From DATIBL01 sp035457505 (GTDB lineage Bacteria; Patescibacteriota; Minisyncoccia; Phycocordibacterales; UBA6899): a stretch of DNA of 7,227 nucleotides. The DNA is taken from positions 1 through 7,227 of the forward strand of contig DATIBL010000011.1 in assembly GCA_035457505.1 (NCBI GenBank), written 5' to 3'. Position 1 is the first letter of the stretch. Each line of letters opens with the position of its first letter. The notes beneath the pieces are model-generated. The model was not told where the DNA came from. It saw only the letters and a program-made list of their open reading frames with translations, and ran no database searches. Shown in pieces: positions 1 through 5,069 of the stretch. The translations under genes were made by a program, and so were the position numbers.

Positions 1-286
1 GGGTCACCTCGCGCACTACTGCATCACGCATTGCATCGATCGCCGCATAGAGACTCTCTTCTTTCGCTACAGAACGAAAGTCGGCGCCCTTCACATGCAT
101 GGTCACCTCGGCATAGAAGATCTCTCCGCCCTTGCGATGCTTCGTCGTCACGCCAATGTCGACGCGCGCGAGCACGCTTTTTTCGCGCGGCTCCAGTACC
201 TTTTCAAGTCCGCGAAGCGCCTTGTGGACATACGAGTCGATCGCGTTCGTGTGCTCGATCCCCGTCGCTTTGATGGTGATGCGCAT
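1..286 (-). CDS. hpf: Ribosome hibernation-promoting factor (HPF/RaiA family), partial at left edge
   Basis: The minus-strand frame opens with ATG at 286 and stays open for 95 codons to the window edge, so the C-terminal part is missing. The N-terminus MRITIKATGIEHTNAI, followed by a 'Y..KAL..LEK' helix, then strands including 'ARVDIGVTTKHRKGGEIFYAEVT', 'VKGADFRSVA' and the helix 'LYAAIDAMRDAV', matches the beta-alpha-beta-beta-beta-alpha fold of the HPF/YfiA/RaiA N-terminal domain. Known family members bind the 30S decoding centre of idle ribosomes and block translation in stationary phase; that role is transferred here from the family. Whether this is a short HPF or a long form with a C-terminal dimerisation domain cannot be told from this fragment. 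There is no Shine-Dalgarno sequence before the ATG; the leader is AT-rich and short. It is divergent from the lipoprotein gene to the right. Confidence 0.88.
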   Translation of the reverse strand, partial: MRITIKATGIEHTNAIDSYVHKALRGLEKVLEPREKSVLARVDIGVTTKHRKGGEIFYAEVTMHVKGADFRSVAKEESLYAAIDAMRDAVVREVT

Positions 287-313
287 AGCGTAAAAATGAA
301 TTGTATAGCACCT

Positions 314-322
314 ATTATACCA
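314..322 (-). promoter_or_regulatory. Extended -10 promoter for the hibernation factor gene
   Basis: On the minus strand the sequence TGGTATAAT is a perfect extended -10 element (TGn plus TATAAT). It lies 27 bases before the ATG at 286, predicting a leader of about 20 nt without a Shine-Dalgarno sequence. No convincing -35 is seen at the usual spacing, which fits an extended -10 promoter. A second -10-like TACAAT at 305-300 on the same strand could give a still shorter leader. Confidence 0.6.
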
Positions 323-412
323 CGCTCAGGTTGATCGGGCACCGCATCGGATATTAACATTTCTCCCAGAAAGCTCTCTCGATTGGTGCGCATTTCGTAT
401 ACAGCCGTAACC

Positions 413-440
413 TTGCGTTTTCTTGCTTTCGTGCTAGAGT
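413..440 (+). promoter_or_regulatory. Promoter of the lipoprotein gene
   Basis: TTGCGT at 413-418 and TAGAGT at 435-440 are separated by 16 bp, and the -10 carries an upstream TGC (432-434) as in extended -10 promoters. The predicted start near 447 leaves about 32 nt of leader, which contains a good Shine-Dalgarno sequence. Confidence 0.45.
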
Positions 441-478
441 TTTCCCGGACAACCCTCTCGAACACAAAGGAGATCGGC

Positions 479-982
479 ATGAGAAGGACTCTGATCGTTG
501 CGGCACTGGCAGTGAGTATCAGCACACTGAGCGGCTGTGCAGGAATGACCAAAGAAGACTTCGGACGCCTCGGCGGTGCCAGCATCGGCGCTTTGCTCGG
601 CAATCAAATCGGTGAAGGGGCAGGAAACATTGCAGCCACAGTCATCGGCGGATTTGCAGGCTGGCTCATTGGCGGCAAGATCGGCGCAGCCATGGATCAG
701 AACGACCAGATGCGCGCCGACCAGGCCGCACAACGCCAGATCATGGCCTCCACGTACGGCTCCCATACCGAGCAGTGGACCAACCAGCAGTCTCGCGCAA
801 ACTATTACACGAACGTGACGACCGAGCGGATGCCGCCGACGAACAACCGCTGCATCGAACGCAAATTCTTCCGGCAATACATTGATGTATATATCGATGG
901 CCGCAAGGAACGCGCCGAGCGCAGCGGCATCGCCTGCCGCAGCATGCAGACCGGCCAGTGGGAAGTCGAAGAGACCAATTGA
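479..982 (+). CDS. Glycine-zipper surface lipoprotein (17 kDa antigen-like)
   Basis: A 167-aa secreted lipoprotein. The start ATG at 479 is chosen because AAAGGAG (466-472) sits 6 nt upstream; the frame is open further 5' but has no other good start. Residues 1-20 form a lipoprotein signal peptide with lipobox LSGC, making Cys20 the likely lipid-modified residue. Residues 28-70 are glycine-rich with GxxxG spacing (LGGASIGALLG, VIGGFAGWLIGGKIG), the two-helix 'glycine zipper 2TM' of the Rickettsia 17 kDa antigen family. A polar linker (72-120) follows. The C-terminal part has two cysteines (C125, C153) around 'YIDVYIDGRKERAERSGIACR', resembling the C-terminal segment of 17 kDa-type surface proteins. 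The family inserts in or perturbs membranes and its biochemical role is poorly defined. A monocistronic unit is bounded by its own promoter and terminator. Confidence 0.82.
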   Translation: MRRTLIVAALAVSISTLSGCAGMTKEDFGRLGGASIGALLGNQIGEGAGNIAATVIGGFAGWLIGGKIGAAMDQNDQMRADQAAQRQIMASTYGSHTEQWTNQQSRANYYTNVTTERMPPTNNRCIERKFFRQYIDVYIDGRKERAERSGIACRSMQTGQWEVEETN

Positions 983-987
983 ACACG

Positions 988-1017
988 TCCCGGGATCATC
1001 AGATCCCGGGATTTTTT
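988..1017 (+). terminator. Intrinsic terminator after the lipoprotein gene
   Basis: A perfect 10-bp stem (TCCCGGGATC, 988-997, with GATCCCGGGA, 1002-1011) closes a 4-nt loop (ATCA) and is followed by six T (1012-1017). It starts 5 nt after the stop codon. Confidence 0.92.
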
Positions 1018-1028
1018 GTCGCCAAATA

Positions 1029-1057
1029 TTGACACTCGGTCGGCACTTCGGGATGAT
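1029..1057 (+). promoter_or_regulatory. Candidate promoter of the secreted-protein gene
   Basis: A consensus -35, TTGACA (1029-1034), is followed after 17 bp by GATGAT (1052-1057), a 4-of-6 match to TATAAT. It lies just behind the preceding terminator and about 25 nt before the Shine-Dalgarno/ATG of the next gene. Confidence 0.5.
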
Positions 1058-1087
1058 GCCAAATGGAGTACAACGAGGTTCTTCCTC

Positions 1088-1609
1088 ATGGACACCCGGA
1101 TCATCGCATGGGCGTGCGCGCTTGCCGCGGCGTGCGCACCCGGGCTCGCCACCGGCGCATCGGGCATCACCCCCGAACACGCCGAGCTTTCCGCCCGGAT
1201 CAAACTCGCCGCCGCGTACACGCTCGCCGCAGAGATGCGAGCGCTCATGACCGAGTACGATCGCTACGAGATCGAGATGCATACCAGCGACGCACTCGAG
1301 CTCCCGCCCGGCCGCTCATCCCTGCGCACGTGGAAGAACGAGCGCAATGCAGAGTGGCGGCACATCGTCACGATCAAAACGATCACTGTCGACAGCACGA
1401 TCAAGGGCATCTGCAAGGCCTTTCATGAAGAGCTGTCGGTTCGACGGAACGGCCACGCTGTCTCGGCCCCCGCGATCCGCGATGCGATCGCATGCAGGCC
1501 GATGCGCGGAGGCATCGTCGTCGAGCGCACCTGGAAGATCCACAAACCCGGCAGCGTCCCCCACGACGCAAACGTCCCCAAGAGCACCGAGCCGTTCATC
1601 GATCCGTAA
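1088..1609 (+). CDS. Secreted protein of unknown function (signal peptide)
   Basis: A 173-aa protein that I do not recognise. ATG 1088 is preferred because GAGG (1075-1078) lies 9 nt upstream and because the protein then begins with a plausible signal peptide: MDTRII, a hydrophobic alanine-rich core (residues 5-21) and a small-residue cleavage region around ATGAS (21-25). Two cysteines lie in the core and are not in a convincing lipobox. The mature part begins with a long alanine/leucine-rich helix (about residues 29-60: 'AELSARIKLAAAYTLAAEM'), continues with a beta-rich portion containing 'RHIVTIKTITVDSTIKGIC' and ends in a proline-rich tail. C109 and C136 could form a disulfide after export. 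Promoter and hairpin on each side suggest a single-gene unit. Codon use matches the neighbouring genes. Confidence 0.72.
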   Translation: MDTRIIAWACALAAACAPGLATGASGITPEHAELSARIKLAAAYTLAAEMRALMTEYDRYEIEMHTSDALELPPGRSSLRTWKNERNAEWRHIVTIKTITVDSTIKGICKAFHEELSVRRNGHAVSAPAIRDAIACRPMRGGIVVERTWKIHKPGSVPHDANVPKSTEPFIDP

Positions 1610-1615
1610 ATCCCT

Positions 1616-1639
1616 CCGCCGCCTACTCACAGGCGGCGG
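1616..1639 (+). terminator. GC-only hairpin between secreted-protein gene and uppP
   Basis: A perfect 9-bp inverted repeat, CCGCCGCCT (1616-1624) and AGGCGGCGG (1631-1639), closes the loop ACTCAC and starts 7 nt after the stop at 1609. What follows is TATGTTATACT rather than a clean T-run, so it is at best a weak intrinsic terminator. The same 3' flank holds the uppP promoter. Confidence 0.5.
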
Positions 1640-1641
1640 TA

Positions 1642-1650
1642 TGTTATACT
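1642..1650 (+). promoter_or_regulatory. Extended -10 promoter of uppP
   Basis: TGTTATACT is an extended -10 element (TGn plus TATACT, 5 of 6 to consensus). No -35 is seen; the expected place is occupied by the hairpin at 1616-1639. Start of transcription near 1657 would give a leader of about 26 nt without a Shine-Dalgarno sequence. TACTCT at 1668-1673 is a weaker alternative that would leave almost no leader. Confidence 0.45.
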
Positions 1651-1682
1651 CGTCGCAAGGCCACCCCTACTCTTCCGTCTTT

Positions 1683-2450
1683 ATGCAAATTTTCGACGCC
1701 ATCTTGCTCGGCATCATCGAAGGGATCACCGAATTTCTCCCCATTTCATCCACCGGACACCTGATGGCGGTCGCACACGCGCGCGGACTTGCGGGCGACG
1801 CGTTCGCTTCCACATTTGAGATCGCGATCCAGCTCGGCGCAATGCTTGCCGTGATCGCCATCTACCCCAAGCGGCTCCTGGCCGACCGCGCGGTCATCCT
1901 GCGCGTTGCAGCTGCGTTCTTGCCGACGGCGCTTCTCGGCGCCTTGGTCTACCCGCTTGTAAAAGACGTCTTGCTCTCTGATGTCCGGATTGTCGCCTAC
2001 GCCCTTATCGTGGGAGGAATCGCCATCATCGCATTCGAGCGCCTCAAGATCGCCCGAACAGCGAGCACCGAGATCGCCGCACTTCCGCTCCCCCGCGCGG
2101 CATGGATCGGAGTATTTCAGGCAATCGCGTTCATCCCCGGCGTTTCGCGAGCTGCGGCAACGATGATGAGCGGCATGTGGCTCGGACTCTCGCGCAAGGA
2201 GGCGATCGAGTTCTCGTTCTTCCTTGCCGTCCCCACCATGGCAGCTGCGACAGCGCTCGATATTATGAAAACTGATGCCGTGCTCGGAGGACGCGAATGG
2301 ATGCTCCTTCTCGTGGGCAGCGTTGTTGCATTCGCAGTTGCGCTTGCGGCCATCAAACTACTCATCCGTTTCGTCGAAGCCTGGACGCTCGAACCCTTCG
2401 GCTACTATCGCATCGCGGCGGGGCTGGCGCTGCTTGCGCTGCTCGCCTAA
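1683..2450 (+). CDS. uppP: Undecaprenyl-diphosphate phosphatase UppP (BacA)
   Basis: An integral membrane enzyme that removes a phosphate from undecaprenyl diphosphate, recycling the lipid carrier for peptidoglycan and other envelope polymers; family members confer bacitracin tolerance when abundant. The 255-aa protein is near the usual length of about 265-275. The N-terminal signature is intact: E13-G-I-T-E17-F-L-P-I-S-S23-T-G-H26, with the ExxxE acidic pair and conserved Ser/His. The second signature is at 152-160, PGVSRAAAT, keeping Ser155, Arg156 and Thr160 but with Ala-Ala where PGxSRSGxT families have Ser-Gly. 'LSRKEAIEFSFFLAVPTM' (169-186) is also typical. Multiple hydrophobic segments fit the reentrant-helix fold. 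ATG 1683 gives the standard family N-terminus MQIFDAILLGIIEG; an in-frame ATG at 1641 would overlap the promoter. No Shine-Dalgarno sequence is present. Confidence 0.96.
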   Translation: MQIFDAILLGIIEGITEFLPISSTGHLMAVAHARGLAGDAFASTFEIAIQLGAMLAVIAIYPKRLLADRAVILRVAAAFLPTALLGALVYPLVKDVLLSDVRIVAYALIVGGIAIIAFERLKIARTASTEIAALPLPRAAWIGVFQAIAFIPGVSRAAATMMSGMWLGLSRKEAIEFSFFLAVPTMAAATALDIMKTDAVLGGREWMLLLVGSVVAFAVALAAIKLLIRFVEAWTLEPFGYYRIAAGLALLALLA

Positions 2451-2459
2451 CATTTCCCG

Positions 2460-2492
2460 AAAACAGGAAAGCCGCACCATCGTGAGTGCGGC
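2460..2492 (-). terminator. Minus-strand terminator between converging genes
   Basis: Read on the minus strand, GCCGCAC (2492-2486) and GTGCGGC (2477-2471) form a 7-bp stem with an 8-nt loop, followed by TTTCCTGTTTT to 2460. It lies 14 nt past the stop of the minus-strand membrane protein gene. On the plus strand there is no T-run after the hairpin, so it would stop uppP transcripts poorly. Confidence 0.62.
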
Positions 2493-2506
2493 CTGTGCAT
2501 ATCTGC

Positions 2507-2986
2507 TTAGCGAATACTAAGCGAATTCCATGGATCAACGTTGAGCGAAGGAACATTGGAATACTGATCGGATGACTCTCGCGCACGTCCGGATTCGAGC
2601 ACGACCGGATCTCCCAGAGGACAGAGCAGCGCTTCCGGATCGTTGGCGTCGTCGACGCATCCTTTTGCCTCAAGCACGTGCGCACGATCGAGGCGGACCC
2701 ACGGAAAGCGGATCACGCTCACGAGCGCTCGCGATCCCTTCTCGATGGTGATGCGGTAGTCGGCGCCGAGGCGCTCAGAGGGCTCACTTGCCCGCCAAGC
2801 CTGACATCGATGAGCGAGCTGCTCCGGAACGCAGCGCACTTCGCTCGCGGTATTCGGAACATGCGCATCCGCAAGTTTTGTGAACGCGAGCCATTCTGCG
2901 ATCATCGGATATGCGAGCGCGGCAAGGACCAGCAGGGCGACGAGAAAGCCGAACGGATGACGAGGGTGGTCATGATCTTTCCGCAT
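2507..2986 (-). CDS. Membrane-anchored protein of unknown function, four extracytoplasmic cysteines
   Basis: A 159-aa protein that I cannot assign. The start ATG at 2986 is supported by GAGGAG (3000-2995) 8 nt upstream on the minus strand. The N-terminus is short and His/Arg-rich (MRKDHDHPRH), followed by one hydrophobic segment at about 12-35 (FGFLVALLVLAALAYPMIAEW), read as an uncleaved anchor. The remaining 120 residues are polar and hold four cysteines (C52, C61, C110, C122), suggesting two disulfides if exported. Motifs such as 'YRITIEKGSRALVSVIRFPWVRL' suggest a small beta domain. It is divergent from the DUF4430-like gene, which is also a single-TM anchored protein, and convergent with uppP. 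The opposite-strand frame through this region is regarded as a shadow. Confidence 0.72.
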   Translation of the reverse strand: MRKDHDHPRHPFGFLVALLVLAALAYPMIAEWLAFTKLADAHVPNTASEVRCVPEQLAHRCQAWRASEPSERLGADYRITIEKGSRALVSVIRFPWVRLDRAHVLEAKGCVDDANDPEALLCPLGDPVVLESGRARESSDQYSNVPSLNVDPWNSLSIR

Positions 2987-3013
2987 GGCGAAAGCTCCTC
3001 TCTATCTCGCTCT

Positions 3014-3042
3014 GTTCTACGCAAATTCAGCCCGCATGGCAA
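3014..3042 (-). promoter_or_regulatory. Candidate promoter of the four-cysteine membrane protein gene
   Basis: On the minus strand TTGCCA (3042-3037) and TAGAAC (3019-3014) are 17 bp apart; transcription from about 3007 would give a 20-nt leader containing the Shine-Dalgarno sequence. It is back-to-back with the promoter at 3057-3085. Confidence 0.4.
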
Positions 3043-3056
3043 CCATGGCTATCGCG

Positions 3057-3085
3057 TTGCGCCCGCCCCAAAGCGTCCGTACAAT
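3057..3085 (+). promoter_or_regulatory. Promoter of the DUF4430-like gene, predicting a leaderless mRNA
   Basis: TTGCGC (3057-3062) and TACAAT (3080-3085) are 17 bp apart. The next ATG (3093) begins 7 nt after the -10 box, which is where transcription should start, so the mRNA is predicted to begin at or next to the start codon. Confidence 0.6.
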
Positions 3086-3092
3086 GGACGAC

Positions 3093-3557
3093 ATGAAGCG
3101 CACCACTCCCATCCTCGACCGCAATGTTGCGATCTGGCTCGTCGCACTTGTCGGACTTTGCGCGGGATACTTTCTTGGCGTGATGTTCGGAGCGCGAGAG
3201 GTCGTCGTCCGTGAGAATACGCCGGACAATCCGGCTGCAGAGAGCTCGGTCAATCTGATGATCGTCGAGCCCGGCGGCATTGTGCGCACATGGAACACTG
3301 TCACCTGGCATGAATCGCAATCCGTCCACGAACTCCTCGAGGAAGTCGCAGCAGTGGGAGCCATCACCTATCTTTCAAAAGGCGGCACTGGCGGCCTCGA
3401 GATCTCCTCGATCGACGGCGTGATCGCGAACCCCGATGACGGCCTCGCGTGGCGCTATTGGGTGAACGGACAAGAGCCCCCGCGTACACCCGACAAGTAT
3501 AATCTCCGCCCCGGCGACATGGTCGTCGTCGCGCTGGCAAAGCAAGCGGCGGAGTAG
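3093..3557 (+). CDS. Membrane-anchored DUF4430-like extracellular protein
   Basis: A 154-aa protein with a short basic N-terminus, one transmembrane segment at about 12-34 (AIWLVALVGLCAGYFLGVMFG) and an outside domain at 52-150. That domain has strands 'VNLMIVEPGG', a helix 'SVHELLEEVA', 'YLSKGGTGGLEISSIDGV', then 'WRYWVNGQ' (120-127) and 'YNLRPGDMVVVAL' (136-148), the order found in DUF4430/transcobalamin C-terminal-like domains. In Gram-positive relatives such domains occur on surface proteins with presumed ligand-binding roles; the ligand here is unknown. ATG 3093 is preferred because it follows a -10 box by 7 nt. ATG 3084 overlaps that box, and the more upstream ATG at 2985 would need transcription from before the promoter. 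There is no Shine-Dalgarno sequence. Confidence 0.75.
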   Translation: MKRTTPILDRNVAIWLVALVGLCAGYFLGVMFGAREVVVRENTPDNPAAESSVNLMIVEPGGIVRTWNTVTWHESQSVHELLEEVAAVGAITYLSKGGTGGLEISSIDGVIANPDDGLAWRYWVNGQEPPRTPDKYNLRPGDMVVVALAKQAAE

Positions 3558-3566
3558 GGCGGCACC

Positions 3567-3594
3567 TTGACGCAGGCCGACCTAACGCTATCCT
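3567..3594 (+). promoter_or_regulatory. Candidate promoter of the 68-aa protein gene
   Basis: TTGACG (3567-3572) and TATCCT (3589-3594) are 16 bp apart in the 74-bp gap before the gene, leaving a leader of about 30 nt that contains the Shine-Dalgarno sequence. Confidence 0.5.
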
Positions 3595-3631
3595 TTGAAG
3601 CAGATTTCTTCTCCCGCGAAAGGAGCCTGTA

Positions 3632-3838
3632 ATGCACGCACCGCGTCCGCTGACCCCCGAGCAAGTCGCTTCCCTCGTCGCGCATATGGGCAAGATGCGC
3701 ATGGAAGGATTTACCTTCAACGAATTCCTTGCCTTCATGCGCCTCGTCTGGGCCATGAACGGCCTCGCTTTGATCGACGAAAAAGATGTCGAAATCGTCC
3801 AGCTCGCCGTGGCCCGCGAAGAGCCCGATCACAATTAA
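3632..3838 (+). CDS. Small helical protein of unknown function (68 aa)
   Basis: A 68-aa protein starting at ATG 3632 with AGGAG (3621-3625) 6 nt upstream, ending TAA directly before an intrinsic terminator. Its own promoter, ribosome-binding site and terminator make a real gene likely despite its size. No signal peptide or clear transmembrane segment is seen. The sequence predicts three helices: 'TPEQVASLVAHMGKMRMEG', 'FNEFLAFMRLVWAMNG' and 'DEKDVEIVQLAVAREE'. It is rich in Met and charged residues. I do not recognise the family. Confidence 0.75.
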   Translation: MHAPRPLTPEQVASLVAHMGKMRMEGFTFNEFLAFMRLVWAMNGLALIDEKDVEIVQLAVAREEPDHN

Positions 3839-3840
3839 TG

Positions 3841-3870
3841 AACCCCTGCGAAATGCGGGGGTTTCTGTTT
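3841..3870 (+). terminator. Intrinsic terminator after the 68-aa gene
   Basis: AACCCCTGC (3841-3849) pairs with GCGGGGGTT (3855-3863), including one G-T pair, around a 5-nt loop (GAAAT), and runs into TTTCTGTTT. It begins 2 nt after the stop codon. Confidence 0.85.
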
Positions 3871-3886
3871 CAATCTTGGGACAAAG

Positions 3887-3914
3887 AAAAAGGCGCCGAG
3901 ATCACTCGTCGCCT
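3887..3914 (-). terminator. Minus-strand terminator of the candidate RNA gene
   Basis: On the minus strand AGGCGACGAG (3914-3905) pairs with CTCGGCGCCT (3900-3891) in 9 of 10 positions around the loop TGAT, followed by TTTTCTTTG. No T-run exists on the plus side, so it terminates a minus-strand transcript. It is 11 nt past the 3' arm of the closing helix described for the RNA. Confidence 0.82.
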
Positions 3915-3924
3915 GATATGTGGT

Positions 3925-4093
3925 GCAGGGGGTATGCGCCCATGGCCTCCGCTCTTCGGCATTGCCGATCGACTTTGAACCAACTTTCCTCACTCTTCCC
4001 GCCGGCCGGGCTCTGCAAGTACTCTTTGGCGGCACAGCTTTTCTGTAGACGTCGCGACAGTCGTACAGTGCTACGCACTCCTTTCCCCGCTGC
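3925..4093 (-). ncRNA. Candidate structured RNA, about 169 nt, unassigned
   Basis: This stretch has no convincing protein but has the outline of an RNA gene. A minus-strand promoter (4101-4128) predicts a start at about 4093, and a strong terminator follows at 3887-3914. The predicted 5' end GCAGCGGGG (4093-4085) pairs with CCCCCTGC (3932-3925), giving 4+4 bp around one bulged C, and next inside GTGCGT (4078-4073) can pair with GCGCAT (3939-3934). Internal hairpins include AGTGC-GTA-GCACT, ACAG-AAAAG-CTGT and CGGC-AAT-GCCG. Closed ends with a largely irregular interior and this length recall 6S RNA, but I see no diagnostic sequence. Signatures of tmRNA, RNase P RNA and SRP RNA are not found. 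A 67-codon frame (4105-3902) overlaps it but its ATGs fall in the -10 box and its codons (CTA, CGA, AGA, ATA, TCA) are unlike the neighbours. Confidence 0.5.
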
Positions 4094-4100
4094 GAGCATC

Positions 4101-4128
4101 ATCATATCGCGCGAGGCATGCGGAGCAA
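4101..4128 (-). promoter_or_regulatory. Minus-strand promoter of the candidate 169-nt RNA
   Basis: TTGCTC (4128-4123) and TATGAT (4106-4101) are 16 bp apart on the minus strand. The predicted start, 8 nt downstream of the -10 box, coincides with the 5' arm of the closing helix at 4093. It is divergent from the tRNA promoter, with 16 bp between their -35 boxes. Confidence 0.55.
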
Positions 4129-4144
4129 GTTGACGCGCGAGTGT

Positions 4145-4173
4145 TTTGCATTTCCTGACGCGAGACCTATAAT
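4145..4173 (+). promoter_or_regulatory. Promoter of tRNA-Arg
   Basis: A perfect TATAAT (4168-4173) is preceded after 17 bp by TTTGCA (4145-4150). The tRNA body starts at 4181, only 7 nt after the -10 box; A4180 is the natural initiating purine. Confidence 0.72.
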
Positions 4174-4180
4174 GCGCTCA

Positions 4181-4252
4181 CTCCTCGTCGTTCAATGGAT
4201 AGGATGCCTCCCTCCGAAGGAGGCGATGTAGGTTCGATTCCTACCGAGGGGA
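4181..4252 (+). tRNA. tRNA-Arg, anticodon CCG
   Basis: All parts of a cloverleaf are present. The acceptor stem CTCCTCG (4181-4187) pairs with CGAGGGG (4245-4251), with one T-G pair. The D arm is GTTC/GGAT (4190-4193/4202-4205) around AATGGATA. The anticodon stem CCTCC/GGAGG (4207-4211/4219-4223) encloses loop CTCCGAA, so positions 34-36 are CCG, reading CGG arginine codons. The variable loop is CGAT; the T arm GTAGG/CCTAC (4228-4232/4240-4244) encloses TTCGATT. The discriminator is A4252. The following bases are CACG, so CCA is not encoded and must be added enzymatically. The next gene starts 15 nt later with no promoter between, suggesting one transcript for the tRNA and the PrmC-like gene. 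Confidence 0.97.
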
Positions 4253-4267
4253 CACGAAATACGCGAT

Positions 4268-5011
4268 ATGCCCACTATCTCTCCACGCGATCGAGAGCGC
4301 ATTCAGCAGGCGTTTGCCGATAATCCGGCAGCGCTTCGGGACGCGCTCGTGCGACTCGAGGACGGCGAGCCGATCGAATACATTCTCGGGCGAGTCGATT
4401 TTCTTGGGGTCACCGTGGACCTCTCCCACCGGCCGATGATCCCCCGCCCGGAAACGGCATTTTGGGTCGCGCGCGCGATCGAAGAACTCCAAGGGAGGCC
4501 CGGGCCGCTGCGACTCGCGGACACCTTCTCCGGCGCGGGAAATGTCGGCATCACGCTCTTGAAGAATCTCCCGGAATCGCGCGTGGATCTCTCGGAGTTC
4601 GACGCAGCGCTTATTCCGCAAATCGAGATCAATGTCCTCCTGAATGGAATCGACCCCGAGCGCGCACGCATCTTTGCCGGCGATACGCTCGAGGGACTCA
4701 CGGGGTCGTATGATGCGATCTTTGCCGTGCCGCCGTACGTCCCTGACGCTGCACTTCCAGAGCTTGATCCCGAAATGATCCGCTTCGAGCCGCACCTCGC
4801 ATTCTTCGGCGGCGAGGATGGACACCGCTTCCACCGCGCACTCGTCGCCGGAGCATGGGACCTCCTCGCTCCCGGCGGCACGCTCTATATGGAGGCCGAT
4901 ATGGATCACGAACCTGCGATCCGCGCCATGCTCCCCGGCACGCGCTGGTCCTCGATCGAATTCTGGTCCGATCCATACGGCGCGACACCGAATGTCGTCC
5001 TCCGAAAATAG
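4268..5011 (+). CDS. PrmC/HemK-like methyltransferase paralogue with VPPY in place of NPPY
   Basis: A 247-aa class I SAM-methyltransferase of the PrmC/HemK family, whose members methylate the glutamine of the GGQ motif of release factors. Visible: 'GEPIEYILG..DFLG' (33-47) and 'MIPRPET' (57-63), the family linker; SAM loop 'DTFSGAGNVG' (85-94); an acid in the strand-2 position (E110); 'RFEPHLAFFGGEDG' (172-185). The catalytic NPPY is VPPY: Val154, codon GTG at 4727-4729, replaces the Asn that in the family binds the glutamine side chain. 'RPETE' has also become 'RPETA'. The N-terminal helical part is only about 32 residues, shorter than in E. coli PrmC. The frame is intact with normal codon use, so it is not a decaying pseudogene. 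ATG 4268 has no Shine-Dalgarno sequence; it lies 15 nt after tRNA-Arg. It may be non-catalytic, a partner of the second copy, or altered in substrate. Confidence 0.87.
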   Translation: MPTISPRDRERIQQAFADNPAALRDALVRLEDGEPIEYILGRVDFLGVTVDLSHRPMIPRPETAFWVARAIEELQGRPGPLRLADTFSGAGNVGITLLKNLPESRVDLSEFDAALIPQIEINVLLNGIDPERARIFAGDTLEGLTGSYDAIFAVPPYVPDAALPELDPEMIRFEPHLAFFGGEDGHRFHRALVAGAWDLLAPGGTLYMEADMDHEPAIRAMLPGTRWSSIEFWSDPYGATPNVVLRK

Positions 5012-5032
5012 CAGCATGGAGTCACTGCTCGC

Positions 5033-5061
5033 TTGACTCTGCCTGCTCGAATCATTAGACT
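5033..5061 (+). promoter_or_regulatory. Promoter of the candidate 245-nt RNA
   Basis: TTGACT (5033-5038) and TAGACT (5056-5061) are 17 bp apart, one of the best promoters in the window. Predicted start is about 5068-5070, where the closing helix of the RNA begins. Confidence 0.65.
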
Positions 5062-5069
5062 CCTTCACT

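Noticed and set aside
434..1282. Long minus-strand open frame opposite the lipoprotein and secreted-protein genes
   Set aside because: Both plus-strand genes have Shine-Dalgarno sequences, signal peptides and a terminator; the antisense product is His/Cys/Arg-rich low-complexity.
2678..3214. Plus-strand open frame opposite the four-cysteine membrane protein gene
   Set aside because: No ribosome-binding site, no hydrophobic segment or domain, and Arg/His-rich shadow composition; it crosses both promoters of the divergent pair.
3921..3940. 3' ACCA after a stem on the minus strand, suggesting a tRNA or tmRNA end
   Set aside because: No T arm precedes it and there is no anticodon arm or tag-peptide frame; the ACCA is probably chance.
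4011..4036. Plus-strand codons reading KYSLAA, like a tmRNA tag end
   Set aside because: No stop codon follows, no tRNA-like domain flanks it, and signals here support a minus-strand transcript.
4241..5068. Long minus-strand open frame (275 codons) opposite the VPPY methyltransferase gene
   Set aside because: Its complement is a clear PrmC-family protein; the antisense frame follows from GC-rich codon structure, covers the tRNA gene end, and shows no domain.
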